NCBI GenBank assembly: GCA_902705865.1
Contig: CACSIO010000061.1
Location: 126,251 to 190,250, forward strand
Direction of reading: 5' to 3'
DNA: 64,000 nucleotides
DNA from: BD1-7 clade bacterium
GTDB lineage: Bacteria > Pseudomonadota > Gammaproteobacteria > Pseudomonadales > DT-91
Every line of letters begins with the position of its first letter. The stretch's first letter is position 1. Both the position numbers and the translations under genes were made by a program. The notes beneath the pieces are model-generated. The model saw nothing but the letters and a program-made list of their open reading frames with translations. It was not told the origin of the DNA and ran no database searches. This document shows, in pieces, positions 1 through 8,654 of this stretch.

Positions 1-1
1 G

Positions 2-844
2 CGTGATCGCACGGAAGGGAGAGAATCAGCAAAGTTAATGGCCTTGTTAGGGTTGATCATGATAGCCGCGCCAGCGCTTGCACCGTCAATCGGTAGCTTG
101 CTTTTGCTTGTGAGTGACTGGCGCAGTATCTTTGTGTTTTTGGCAATTTATGCAGCATTTGCGTTTGGCGTAATCGCATACTTTTTGCCGATTCGACAAC
201 AATCAAACAACGTAGCGGCATCGATGAAAACGCCGCTTATTACGCGCTACCGCTATGTACTCGGCCATCGAGTTGCGATGGGATATGTATTAGCTCAGGC
301 ATTTGCCTTCAGTGTCATGATGATATTCCTGACGCATTCGTCATCGCTTTATTTGGAACAGTTTGGCGTCAGTGAAAAGGTCTTTTCGCTGCTGTTTGCC
401 GGTAACATTCTTACCATGGCGTTGATTAACCGTATTAACAGTGCGTTGTTGAGCCATTTTGATCCGCCAGTGTTATTACGCTGGGCGCTCGGGCTTCAGG
501 TGGGTGCGTGCGGGTTGTTGGTGCTGGCGGCATATAATCACGCAAGCATATGGTTCTATGCGCCGGCTGTGATGTTGGTTATCGGTTCTCTTGGCGGTAC
601 TACGGCCAATTCTTCGGCCAGTTGCCTGCACTATTTTCCGAACCATAGTGGTATTGCGTCAGCATTACTTGGAACCACACAATATTTATTGGCAGCGTTA
701 ATCAGTGGTGTCTCAACATTATTTATGAATGGTACGCCGTGGCCCATGGTTGTTGGTATGGCCGTGTGTTCCGTTATTTCGTTGGTGGCGTTAGTTACTA
801 TGACTGATGGTAATCGGCATCTGCCGGCTTTACCCGCGGCATAG
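2..844 (+). CDS. Bcr/CflA-type MFS drug efflux transporter, 5' truncated
   Basis: This is the C-terminal part of a 12-helix major facilitator superfamily exporter of the inner membrane. The frame is open from base 2, and an Arg-Asp-Arg segment precedes Met at 38, as in the loop before the fifth helix of Bcr/CflA proteins, so the true start lies outside the window and the Met at 38 is internal. At least seven hydrophobic helices are visible, including a Gly/Ala/Pro-rich helix (APALAPSIGSLL) typical of antiporter motif C in drug:H+ antiporters. The family exports small drugs or sulfonamide-like compounds; the substrate here cannot be read. The gene converges on the glycan operon with only 26 bp between the stop codons. 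Confidence 0.8.
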   Translation, partial: RDRTEGRESAKLMALLGLIMIAAPALAPSIGSLLLLVSDWRSIFVFLAIYAAFAFGVIAYFLPIRQQSNNVAASMKTPLITRYRYVLGHRVAMGYVLAQAFAFSVMMIFLTHSSSLYLEQFGVSEKVFSLLFAGNILTMALINRINSALLSHFDPPVLLRWALGLQVGACGLLVLAAYNHASIWFYAPAVMLVIGSLGGTTANSSASCLHYFPNHSGIASALLGTTQYLLAALISGVSTLFMNGTPWPMVVGMAVCSVISLVALVTMTDGNRHLPALPAA

Positions 845-870
845 GCCTAGTGGCAATCGTGGCGAGGGGA

Positions 871-2814
871 TTATGAAAGTAGGGAGTGGTATACGTCTTT
901 TGTTTCCGCAAAACAGCGTTCCCAAGAATAGCGCTGTGATAGCGCTATTGCTTCAATACGCAATTTTTCTCGGTAGCTATGATCTGTTGTAATGTTATTG
1001 AGTATTGTTGTAATAGTTGAGGATACATCGAGCTCGTTATTCAACATTAACTCCCACCCGTTGTAAACTTCGTTTAATGCTGTGTTGTTTAGCATGATAG
1101 ACGGACATCCCATCGCCATCGCTTCAAGCGGTGGGAGGCCGAAACCTTCTCCCTCAGACAGATATAGCTGTGCAGTAGCGCAGGTATATAACTGTGCGAG
1201 TTCTTCATCTGAAGGGCTATCGATGTAGGTATAAGCCTTAATTTCACGCCGGGGTATAGTGTTTTTCACCGATTTCATTGCGGTATTTCGCTCGGATTTA
1301 GGGCCGAAAATCAGAATTTCTGCATCACCTTCGAATTGAGATAGCCAGTGAAAGCTGGATTCAATCATTCTTTTGAACCCTTTTCTAGGGTCCGCTTGGT
1401 AGGGAATAATAAGTAACTCAGGATCATCTTTTCGTTGGTGTGTCTTTCCCATCGCCGATGCCAACGGCTGGAAAGCATCGGAAACGCCCAGATAAGTGAC
1501 TCTGGATTTTAATCGTTCACAAACCCCTGTGTGATTTTCGAAAGCACTTTTTGAAAAGTGTGAAACAAAGACTCTGTTGCAATCTGCATTTGATGCACGC
1601 AAGGCTATTTGTTGCGTTATTTCAGGCGGACGAATATAGACACGGGGCATTGTTAGGTGAAGGATATCGTGAATGGTAATTACTTTGATGCCATATCTGA
1701 GGTTCGTATCCAAATGGTGAGGCTCAAATGGTGAGTGGTAAATATAGGGTTTGTGCGTATTTTCAGCATAGAAAAGTGCTGATTCTAAATCGTCGACGTC
1801 AAATTTTTTGACGTCATTACGAAGGCTTGATTGATCCAGCTTATCGAGATCTTCTACGCCAAGAATTACGTTGAACGATCGCGTAGCTAGCAGTCGGGTG
1901 GCGATTTCGTCGGTATATCTGCTTATACCCGAATGTGGCTTGTTAGCGTAAAAAAGGCGCGAAATATTTAGAATCACAAGTGTTCGATTATCGTCAAAAC
2001 TCGATTTAACGGGTGAGGGTAGGCGCCTTATTTTTTTTATCCGGTGCTCAACCCTATCGTGGGCTATTGGGTGATGCATGCGCTGATTTTGTGCCTGAAT
2101 TGTATCGACATTTTGGAGGATGTCGGTTGTTAACGAATTCACCGAATACAACGCCGTCGAATGTTCAGGCGTTAGTGGTGTTTCGATGCTGGATGTATTG
2201 AGGCAGGCCTTTACAGACATAAGTGGTGGTGTAGAGGCAACTTCGTATATGGGGATACCGTAATACTGGGCTGCATGAACGCATAGCGCTTGTAGAGCAT
2301 TTAGGTTGTTATGCGCCACGACAGCGAGAGGGTGGCTAAGGCGCATAAAGTTGTCGATAAATTTGGCGGCGTAATCTAATGATGCATCGCTGTCGCTGTT
2401 GGCTTTTTCGTTCAGGCGATGTAACCACGGTGGTAGCGGAATGTGCTCCAATGCATCACTACTGGAATGGCCTTGCGAATCGTCTCTTGGTTGTGATTCT
2501 GTTGCGAAGGGAATACCGACAAACTTATTGGGTCGTTGGAGGTTATGCGCTGTATCGTTGGGTTCTAGAGCGATAAGCGCGATGTCGCCGTTACTACTGA
2601 GCGTTTGATCTAGTTCGCTAAAAAATTGATTTTCTGAGGAATCCGAGTTCAATAAACCTACGCCGATTACACATCTTTTCAGTGTGTCAGGTTTTGAACG
2701 ATTAAACGCGACAAACTGATCCTTGATGGGTTGTTTGATCGAGACGGGAACAATGCTTTTAATCAGACGTAGCGGTGATTTATAGCCTAGTCGGAATACT
2801 GCATCGAGAATCAT
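871..2814 (-). CDS. Two-part glycosyltransferase with C-terminal GT4 domain
   Basis: Predicted 647-aa glycosyltransferase, last gene of the glycan operon. The open frame continues upstream to 2922, but an ATG at 2814 forms an ATGA overlap with the stop of the preceding gene, so I choose that start. The C-terminal ~350 residues are a GT-B fold, GT4 family: GISRYTDEIATRL for the acceptor-side glycine loop, ITIHDILHL, a PRKGF motif, and the nucleotide-sugar-binding EGEGFGLPPLEAMAMG (E-x7-E). The N-terminal ~250 residues are not recognised beyond a possible second, degenerate Rossmann-like half. Probable role: transfer of one sugar, perhaps mannose or rhamnose, to a lipid-linked or polymer glycan in the cytoplasm. 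Donor and acceptor are unknown. Confidence 0.8.
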   Translation of the reverse strand: MILDAVFRLGYKSPLRLIKSIVPVSIKQPIKDQFVAFNRSKPDTLKRCVIGVGLLNSDSSENQFFSELDQTLSSNGDIALIALEPNDTAHNLQRPNKFVGIPFATESQPRDDSQGHSSSDALEHIPLPPWLHRLNEKANSDSDASLDYAAKFIDNFMRLSHPLAVVAHNNLNALQALCVHAAQYYGIPIYEVASTPPLMSVKACLNTSSIETPLTPEHSTALYSVNSLTTDILQNVDTIQAQNQRMHHPIAHDRVEHRIKKIRRLPSPVKSSFDDNRTLVILNISRLFYANKPHSGISRYTDEIATRLLATRSFNVILGVEDLDKLDQSSLRNDVKKFDVDDLESALFYAENTHKPYIYHSPFEPHHLDTNLRYGIKVITIHDILHLTMPRVYIRPPEITQQIALRASNADCNRVFVSHFSKSAFENHTGVCERLKSRVTYLGVSDAFQPLASAMGKTHQRKDDPELLIIPYQADPRKGFKRMIESSFHWLSQFEGDAEILIFGPKSERNTAMKSVKNTIPRREIKAYTYIDSPSDEELAQLYTCATAQLYLSEGEGFGLPPLEAMAMGCPSIMLNNTALNEVYNGWELMLNNELDVSSTITTILNNITTDHSYREKLRIEAIALSQRYSWERCFAETKDVYHSLLS

Positions 2815-3617
2815 ACCAAGCCGTCCACGAGTTTCTTGATCGCATACATGCCAGGGTATTGTGCAATGCGCTTTTTCATTACTTGTGTTTTTAGATAGAT
2901 ATACGATTCGAAACGTGAGCAAAGATGATGGTCGATGAGTGACTGGCGGTACTCTTCCAGACTTTTATTGAAATAAATGTCACTGATTCCACCAAGAGCC
3001 ATCTCAGCAAGTACGTCATCGAGGAGGTAGAACGTTCGATTGTGGCAGATAGCACGGTGAATCCATTCACTGTCCATGGCGAAGTGAAAGTCGTCATTAT
3101 ACCCACCGAGGTTTTCGTAAGCCCGTCGCCGGATAAATGTCGAGGGGTGAAAAAGATGCATCTTGAATTTCATCTTTTTCAGGTTTGGATAGCGAAGGTA
3201 GGTATGTTGTTGTGTGTCTGACACATACCGAATCGCGCCGCACACAAGATCTGCATCGCTGCGGCGCTGAAATGCGCGTTTTACGGTATCGGCTGTTGTC
3301 GGCATCCAACGATCATCGCTGTTTAGTATGGCGACGATGTCGTTGCTACTGGCGTTTATTCCACGATTAAATGCGTCTGCGATACCACTGTCAAAGCCCG
3401 ATTCCCAATACGCTATATGGTGAGAAAACCGCTGTATTTGTTCGAGGGTGCCGTCTGTAGATCCACCGTCGATAATAATAATCTCGTCGGTTTCAGTGAG
3501 TTGGTGGATAATACTCTCGATCGCGTTGGCAAAACCCTGCGCATTATTGAGAACGGGAATGATAATACTGAGGGAGCCGAGTGGGGTAGCTGTGTTGGCT
3601 GAATCGGAAGAAGCCAT
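2811..3617 (-). CDS. GT2 family glycosyltransferase
   Basis: A 268-aa GT-A fold transferase. The nucleotide-binding start (SIIIPVLNNAQGF), the IIIDGGSTDGT loop and an acidic LNSDD metal-binding site (the DxD equivalent) are visible near residues 18, 48 and 98. A later Arg-rich HPSTFIRRRAYENLGGYND stretch is typical of colanic/capsular GT2 enzymes. No membrane segment is seen, so it should act on the cytoplasmic side of the membrane. It starts 4 bp after the MptE-like gene and overlaps the next GT4 gene by ATGA, so the three are translationally coupled. Donor sugar cannot be inferred. Confidence 0.88.
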   Translation of the reverse strand: MASSDSANTATPLGSLSIIIPVLNNAQGFANAIESIIHQLTETDEIIIIDGGSTDGTLEQIQRFSHHIAYWESGFDSGIADAFNRGINASSNDIVAILNSDDRWMPTTADTVKRAFQRRSDADLVCGAIRYVSDTQQHTYLRYPNLKKMKFKMHLFHPSTFIRRRAYENLGGYNDDFHFAMDSEWIHRAICHNRTFYLLDDVLAEMALGGISDIYFNKSLEEYRQSLIDHHLCSRFESYIYLKTQVMKKRIAQYPGMYAIKKLVDGLV

Positions 3618-3621
3618 AGAG

Positions 3622-4383
3622 TTAAGCCGCCAAAAAGTCTGTTAATCCAACGCGTGGGAGGCATTCGAGTTTGCCGCCAATACTGGCGTTATAGAGGCCT
3701 CTGCCATTTTTGGTGAAGGCTTTCAGGGCCATTAGATATGAAATGTTACTGTTGTCTAAGTCAGGGATCTGCCATGTCTGACCGTCTGAAAAGTAGGCGC
3801 TTGAAAAATGGGAGCTGTCGTTACCGCTAAACTGCTGCTCTTCGTTAGGTTTACCTTGGGTATTGTTAAAATGATGGTCACACCCGACTAATGCGACATT
3901 TTGAAAACCTAGATGGAAAGCGAGCTGCATCGCTACAAAGGTAACGGTGTAACCTTCGTAAACACTTAAACTGCAATCAGTTGAGAAAATCGGATAATCG
4001 CTCATGTGTAAAAAGGTGGTATTTTCTTGTTTGGCAAAACTTCGTGATGCTCGATGACTCAGAAATATCGGTATATCAGTGGCTTTAAAAAACTCGCGGT
4101 TTTGCTGAATAACATGTGGGTTAACAGAAACGATTACACTGGGTCTGAACGTTGTTTGTTCGAACAGCAGATTGATTTTGTTCAAGCCAAGCGTGAAAAC
4201 ACCATCAAGTGCCGTTAGATCGATCCGATTCAAACTGGGTCCATTACAAAGGATGACGGCTTTCTCGCCGCGATGCTGGTCTTTTATGCGTTGTAATGCA
4301 TGGCGCGATTTCCAAGACCTCATCGTCATATCCCACATTAACCGCTTGTAGAGAAGGCTTGCTGACTTTCTGTATGGATTCAT
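3622..4383 (-). CDS. MptE-like / DUF115 family protein of glycan cluster
   Basis: About 253 aa. The GEKAVILCNGPSLNRID segment (residues ~39-55) carries the GPSL signature of the DUF115 / 6-hydroxymethylpterin-pyrophosphokinase-like fold, which also occurs in motility-associated (Maf) flagellin glycosylation proteins and capsule clusters. A second conserved-looking block, VALVGCDHHF, follows. Start: the open frame reaches 4425, but that would overlap the SDR gene by 25 bp; the ATG at 4383 lies 17 bp after the SDR stop and gives a better fit. Likely a sugar or sugar-phosphate transferase acting with the neighbouring CMP-sugar genes. The precise reaction is not known. Confidence 0.7.
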   Translation of the reverse strand: MNPYRKSASLLYKRLMWDMTMRSWKSRHALQRIKDQHRGEKAVILCNGPSLNRIDLTALDGVFTLGLNKINLLFEQTTFRPSVIVSVNPHVIQQNREFFKATDIPIFLSHRASRSFAKQENTTFLHMSDYPIFSTDCSLSVYEGYTVTFVAMQLAFHLGFQNVALVGCDHHFNNTQGKPNEEQQFSGNDSSHFSSAYFSDGQTWQIPDLDNSNISYLMALKAFTKNGRGLYNASIGGKLECLPRVGLTDFLAA

Positions 4384-4400
4384 AAATTCGCCATCTAACC

Positions 4401-5147
4401 TTAAGCCGGGTCGTGCAGGCGACAACCAATGCCACCGTCTAAAGCGATCGATTCACCATTGAGAAACGGTGTTTTTGATTCAGCGAGGAAATAGCAAAAC
4501 TCGGCGACTTCTTCCGGGTTGCCGATGGTGCCGGTTGGGTGATATTTCTTGAGAGATTCCAGCATTTCAAGATCGCCGGCAAACCCTTCCAGAAGCATTT
4601 CTGTTTTTATTGCCGCAGGTTCAATACAGGTGACGCGCACGCGACCGGCCAAATCAACCGCCATGGCGCGTGTTAAACCGGCAAGGGCTGATTTTGACGT
4701 TGCATAGCTCACAAACGCGGGTTTGGTTTGGCGTGCATGAATACTGCCGATATTAATGACAACGCCTTTCGCTTCGGTGAGTTGGGGCAACAGAGTACGT
4801 GTCAAACACAGCGGAACAACGACGTTACAATCAAAGCTGAGATAGAAATTCTCGAGATCGATTTGATCAAGCGGCTCTAGTATTTGCACCGCGGCGTTAT
4901 TGATTAAACATGTCAACGCTACGTCATGGTGATCTAGGTGCTGAGTTATCGTCTCGTAAAATCGCTGTAACTCAAGAGGGTCTTTGGTTAGCTTCACAAG
5001 GTCGTATTGAATTTTCAGATTTGCGTGATGGTTGGTGATTTCGTTTTTATCGATACCAATGACGAAATATCCCTGCTGACTAAAAGTGCTCACAATCTCT
5101 GAGCCGATACAACCTGCAGCACCTGTTACTACGACGGCTTTTTTCAT
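4401..5147 (-). CDS. SDR family oxidoreductase (PtmA-like position)
   Basis: A 248-aa classical short-chain dehydrogenase: TGAAGCIGSEI cofactor loop at the N-terminus (TGxxxGxG), NNAAV, an IGS serine, and the YATSK catalytic Tyr-x3-Lys. A Gly-rich C-terminus (LDGGIG) matches the usual SDR end. Asp-Lys after beta-strand 2 (GIDKNE) suggests NAD preference. The start overlaps the dehydrogenase stop by ATGA. In legionaminic acid loci of Campylobacter an SDR (PtmA) sits beside the cytidylyltransferase PtmB; this gene has the same neighbour type, so a role in forming the nucleotide-activated sugar or its precursor is plausible but inferred. Confidence 0.85.
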   Translation of the reverse strand: MKKAVVVTGAAGCIGSEIVSTFSQQGYFVIGIDKNEITNHHANLKIQYDLVKLTKDPLELQRFYETITQHLDHHDVALTCLINNAAVQILEPLDQIDLENFYLSFDCNVVVPLCLTRTLLPQLTEAKGVVINIGSIHARQTKPAFVSYATSKSALAGLTRAMAVDLAGRVRVTCIEPAAIKTEMLLEGFAGDLEMLESLKKYHPTGTIGNPEEVAEFCYFLAESKTPFLNGESIALDGGIGCRLHDPA

Positions 5148-6085
5148 GCGTGCTGAATCTCCAAGAGCTTTTGCAGCTTTGTGATGGCCTCAAGGTTTGT
5201 GGCTTGCACCGCATCGACGGTATTCGAAGCATTATGCGAGCCTAATATGCAGTAGTTGTGGTTAATCAACTGCGAGCTGACTGGCAGAGGCTCTGTTTCA
5301 AATACATCCAGAGCGGTACTGTGTATCTTGCCGGTTTTAAGGCCCTTGAGGAGGGCGCTTTCATCGATGAGAGGCCCGCGTGCGACATTCACGATTCGCA
5401 CGCCGTTTTTGCACTGTGCAATCTCTGAATGAGAAAGCATATGGCGAGTTTTATCGGTCAGCGCGCATGTAAAAATTAAGAAATCTAGCGATTCGAGGTC
5501 TTCAGGCCAATTACGCTGTTTTACACAATCCAGATTTGACGGCATTTCTTTAATAAAAGGGTCGTAGGCATAAACATCCATATCCGACGCTAGCAGGCGT
5601 TTTGCGGTGTTTTTGCCAATATCACCAAAGCCGACGACACCGACTTTTTTACCGGCAATGGAAATCCCTGCAGGTTTTACCCAGTTGCCTGAACGCACGT
5701 TTCTATCGATGAAGAAGGTGTTTCGTGCTAAACCAATGACATATCCGACGGCGATATCGGCGACTTCTTTACCAAACATATTGGGTGTGTAATCGAATTC
5801 GATGCCGAGCTCTTCGCAGGCAGCTCGATCGACGTTGTCTGTACCAACGCCCCATTTAACGCAGGCTTTGAGTTTTGTGTTTTTGCCATAAGTGAGCACG
5901 TCGCGTGTTGCAGGATCATCGCCAATAATCCACCCATCGACATCCGCCAAATAACGTTTCAATTCTGCTTCGCTGAGTGTTTGAGACACTTCTGGAGTAA
6001 CAGCCTCAAACCCCATTCTTTCAAAAATGGGGAGAAAGTGTTCTTTCTGCTGCAACATGGGAGGGCAAGTTACTAGTACCTTCAT
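5144..6085 (-). CDS. D-isomer-specific 2-hydroxyacid dehydrogenase (SerA-like)
   Basis: A 313-aa NAD-dependent 2-hydroxyacid dehydrogenase. Visible are GVVGFGDIGKNTAKRL (GxGxxG NAD site), the catalytic Arg in NVARGPLIDE, the Glu in DVFETEPLP and the His in GSHNAS. It lacks the ACT domain of long SerA enzymes. The open frame extends upstream to 6136, but the ATG at 6085 is preceded by GGAGGT and forms an ATGA overlap with the cytidylyltransferase stop. A dehydrogenase of this type inside a glycan operon suggests synthesis of a 2-keto or 2-hydroxy acid building block such as a glycerate derivative; the substrate is inferred, not shown. Confidence 0.88.
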   Translation of the reverse strand: MKVLVTCPPMLQQKEHFLPIFERMGFEAVTPEVSQTLSEAELKRYLADVDGWIIGDDPATRDVLTYGKNTKLKACVKWGVGTDNVDRAACEELGIEFDYTPNMFGKEVADIAVGYVIGLARNTFFIDRNVRSGNWVKPAGISIAGKKVGVVGFGDIGKNTAKRLLASDMDVYAYDPFIKEMPSNLDCVKQRNWPEDLESLDFLIFTCALTDKTRHMLSHSEIAQCKNGVRIVNVARGPLIDESALLKGLKTGKIHSTALDVFETEPLPVSSQLINHNYCILGSHNASNTVDAVQATNLEAITKLQKLLEIQHA

Positions 6086-6762
6086 ACATTTACCTCCAAG
6101 GAATCTGCTTGCGCGATGATGGCTGCTAGATCCCAATCTTGTGGTTCATCAATGTCGACAGACTCGATAGCGCTTGTCGCGTGCATCATTGGATTTTTGC
6201 CGATTCGCGCCTTTGTTGTTTGAAATGCCTGTTTGGTAAAGATGTACAAACAGGAGTTTTCTTCGAACAAGGGAGCGAGATCTTGTGTGGGTATCAGATT
6301 ATTAAGATCGTGGTTAACGGGCGTTGCTTGAGCGTCGTAAAGCCGCGTTTGTAGTTTATTGACGGTAAACAAGCTGTCTTTGTCGGGTGAAGATTTCAGC
6401 GTATTTAGGGCAGCGTTGATGGTACTAACAGACAAAAATGGGTTTGTAGTATGAGTCATGATATAGAGATCGGCATCGGTATGAGCGAGGTCGTTTTCGA
6501 TAACACGATTCATGCTTACCTCGTCGCCACATATTGATTTTTCGCGTTGGCGAACGATAAGTTTGTCAGATTTTGGCAAGCCTTCTCGGCGGAGTTCTTC
6601 AATGGCGTCGGTATTAATCACGACTTCGTCTATTTCAGGCATTGAGAGGAGTTTGTCGAGCATCCAGCGAAACAGAGGTTTGTTGCCGAGTTTTCGAAAA
6701 TTTTTGCCTTTAACTCGTGTGCTGTTCGCCTTCAATGGCATTAACGCTATAACTTTTGTCAT
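6082..6762 (-). CDS. NeuA-like acylneuraminate cytidylyltransferase family protein
   Basis: A 226-aa nucleotidyltransferase. The N-terminus MPLKANSTRVKGKNFRKLG matches the CTP-binding loop of CMP-sialic/legionaminic/KDO synthetases (in place of the commoner PARGGSKGIPGKN). THTTNPFLS and the acidic C-terminal SVDIDEPQDW block are also family features. Start: ATG at 6762 with AGGAAG 3 bp upstream, within a 53-bp overlap with the preceding GT2 gene. It would activate a nonulosonate-like or other acidic sugar as its CMP derivative. No NeuB, NeuC or epimerase is present in the window, so the sugar is not supplied by a visible pathway. Confidence 0.85.
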   Translation of the reverse strand: MTKVIALMPLKANSTRVKGKNFRKLGNKPLFRWMLDKLLSMPEIDEVVINTDAIEELRREGLPKSDKLIVRQREKSICGDEVSMNRVIENDLAHTDADLYIMTHTTNPFLSVSTINAALNTLKSSPDKDSLFTVNKLQTRLYDAQATPVNHDLNNLIPTQDLAPLFEENSCLYIFTKQAFQTTKARIGKNPMMHATSAIESVDIDEPQDWDLAAIIAQADSLEVNV

Positions 6763-7672
6763 TACTTCCTGCGCTCTTATTGTTAATCGGACGGCTTGGA
6801 TAAAAGTATTTCTTTTTGCTCTCTTTTGAGATTGCGCGTATCAAGTGGTTACCTCGATACGAGCCCCAAAATTGATGGAGTCTAAACGCAAATATACCGC
6901 TGGTTTCGCGAAGCAGTTTCCGTTGCTGAGTTGCTGCGAACAGGTCACTCGTAACGGATGATAGAAAGCACCAGGCAAAGTCACGGTGGGTCATGTGGAT
7001 TTCTGGATGAATGTGGCGAAGAGCGATTGCTTCGCGCTCATAACGGCGGCGGATTTGTTTCCAGCCTTCATTGTGAATGTGGTAAACCGGCGCATCTGCG
7101 CAGTAGCCAATTCTTTCGCCCGCTTCAAACAGGCGTTTGGCCGTGTGCATGTCTTCAAGGCCGGTTAGATCTTCGTCGAAATACGCACCTTCCCAATTTG
7201 AACGGCGAATAGCGGCATTGGCGTTGTTACAGAAAAAACCTGTTTGTGGTATTGCTGATTCGTTGGGGAAGTACTTTAAGAACACGCGGGATTCACTGAA
7301 TTTTGTGGTGTCTCTGCCGATTTGTTTGCCGTAGCTATAGCACACATCGCCGTTTTTTATCGGTGTACACAGGGTGTTAATCCATTGGTTGTTTACAGGG
7401 ACACAGTGACCACTGATAAAAACCAGAATATCGCCACGCGCTTTTTCACAGCCTATGTTCAGGCTGCGACCGAAGGAAAACTCATCTTTGGTGATATAAA
7501 CCAGTTCTGCGCCATTTTTTCTAGCGATTTGGAGGGTTTGGTCTGTGGAGCCAGAGTCGACGACCACAGTTTCAATATCGAAGACGGACTTGTCTTGCTG
7601 ATGGATTTTGTCGAACAACTCTCCAAGGTATTTTTCTTCATTCAATGTTCGGATTATGATGCTGACAAGCAT
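6710..7672 (-). CDS. GT2 family glycosyltransferase (rhamnosyltransferase-like)
   Basis: A 320-aa GT-A enzyme: SIIIRTLNEEKYL start, VVVDSGSTDQTLQIA, and FISGHCVP where many GT2 enzymes carry DxD. The SGHxxP form is common in rhamnosyl-transferase-like GT2 proteins. LTGLEDMHTAKRL provides the catalytic-base ED region and a basic HNEGW...RRRYERE helix follows. The last ~40 residues are Lys/Ser-rich and may be a disordered tail produced by the long overlap with the cytidylyltransferase gene. It overlaps the MBL gene by 19 bp at its start. Probably adds one residue of the surface glycan. Confidence 0.85.
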   Translation of the reverse strand: MLVSIIIRTLNEEKYLGELFDKIHQQDKSVFDIETVVVDSGSTDQTLQIARKNGAELVYITKDEFSFGRSLNIGCEKARGDILVFISGHCVPVNNQWINTLCTPIKNGDVCYSYGKQIGRDTTKFSESRVFLKYFPNESAIPQTGFFCNNANAAIRRSNWEGAYFDEDLTGLEDMHTAKRLFEAGERIGYCADAPVYHIHNEGWKQIRRRYEREAIALRHIHPEIHMTHRDFAWCFLSSVTSDLFAATQQRKLLRETSGIFAFRLHQFWGSYRGNHLIRAISKESKKKYFYPSRPINNKSAGSNDKSYSVNAIEGEQHTS

Positions 7673-8472
7673 GTTTGGCTTCCTGCCTTTTGCGTATCAA
7701 GGTGAATAGATTGTCCCGCTTCGATTACCGAAAGTTCGAAAGACGGAGAGATCATTCGATAGAGAAGTGAGATTTCTTCGGGGTATACGCAGTTCGCGTC
7801 AAACATATCCCAATGTGTTGGTATTAGGCGATCAATGCCAACGGTGTCGCATAGATAAAATGCTTCGCGTACGCTCATGTTTCCCAGTATGCCGGAGGCA
7901 TCACGCATGAAGTTGCATTCATTGACCGGGATGAGCCCGATATCAATGGGGGCATGTGCTTTCAGATGATCGATGAGCGCCTGACAGAGACTGGTGTCAC
8001 CCGAATGATAGATTTTTCTACCCGCGACATTGAATAGGTAGCCGACGGTGGCCCAGAGCCCTTCGGCATTTTCACGGATGATTGGATGTGCTGAGGGCAA
8101 GATCGACACGTCAATATCGCCGAATACGAAAAAGTTACGGGTAAGCTTTTTTAAATTCAAATGTTGATTTTGTGGAAATTTATCTAGCCTGTTAATCACA
8201 CTCGGTGGGCCGAATATCGGGACGTTCTCATTGAGGCTTGCGATTAAATGCAAGGTTTCAGGGTCGCAATGATCGAGGTGATTATGAGTTATAAAGACTG
8301 CATCGACTGCGGCTGCCGTAGTACTAATCGGAGGGATTGGAACTCGTCTTACTAAATCCTCTGATTCGGTTTCTGCGACGGCATTGCTTAGATAGGGGTC
8401 AACCATGACGCGGCACTTAGGTGTGGTTATCACACAGCCGACTTGACCGAGAAATTGAATCTCTATAGGCAT
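7654..8472 (-). CDS. MBL-fold metallohydrolase, UlaG-like
   Basis: A 272-aa metallo-beta-lactamase-fold protein. FITHNHLDHCDP gives the HxHxDH metal-binding motif (residues ~61-66); IYHSGDTS supplies the later Asp ligand and PTHWDMF the final His. The order resembles UlaG (L-ascorbate-6-phosphate lactonase) and related dinuclear-metal hydrolases. It is the first gene of the eight-gene glycan operon: ATG at 8472 with AGGAC upstream, and a 19-bp overlap with the following GT2 gene. The family includes lactonases and phosphodiesterases, so opening of a sugar lactone or cleavage of a nucleotide-sugar intermediate fits the context, but the substrate is not known. Confidence 0.82.
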   Translation of the reverse strand: MPIEIQFLGQVGCVITTPKCRVMVDPYLSNAVAETESEDLVRRVPIPPISTTAAAVDAVFITHNHLDHCDPETLHLIASLNENVPIFGPPSVINRLDKFPQNQHLNLKKLTRNFFVFGDIDVSILPSAHPIIRENAEGLWATVGYLFNVAGRKIYHSGDTSLCQALIDHLKAHAPIDIGLIPVNECNFMRDASGILGNMSVREAFYLCDTVGIDRLIPTHWDMFDANCVYPEEISLLYRMISPSFELSVIEAGQSIHLDTQKAGSQTCLSAS

Positions 8473-8654
8473 GGTTACGTCCTATGCATAATCGTTGTTA
8501 TTTTTCTATCCGATTTATTTACGAGTACGTTTTCTTCGCGTTTTCGAACCTTTTTGAAGGTAGTGCATAATCAAGAATGTGCTAGTTTTAAACAGCATGG
8601 CGCCAACGCGAGCGTTCAATTCTGTGAGTGAGTTTTATTTTTCTAGGGATGTCG

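Noticed and set aside
871..8472. Phosphonate-modified glycan pathway (cytidylyltransferase plus MBL hydrolase)
   Set aside because: No phosphoenolpyruvate mutase or phosphonopyruvate decarboxylase is present.
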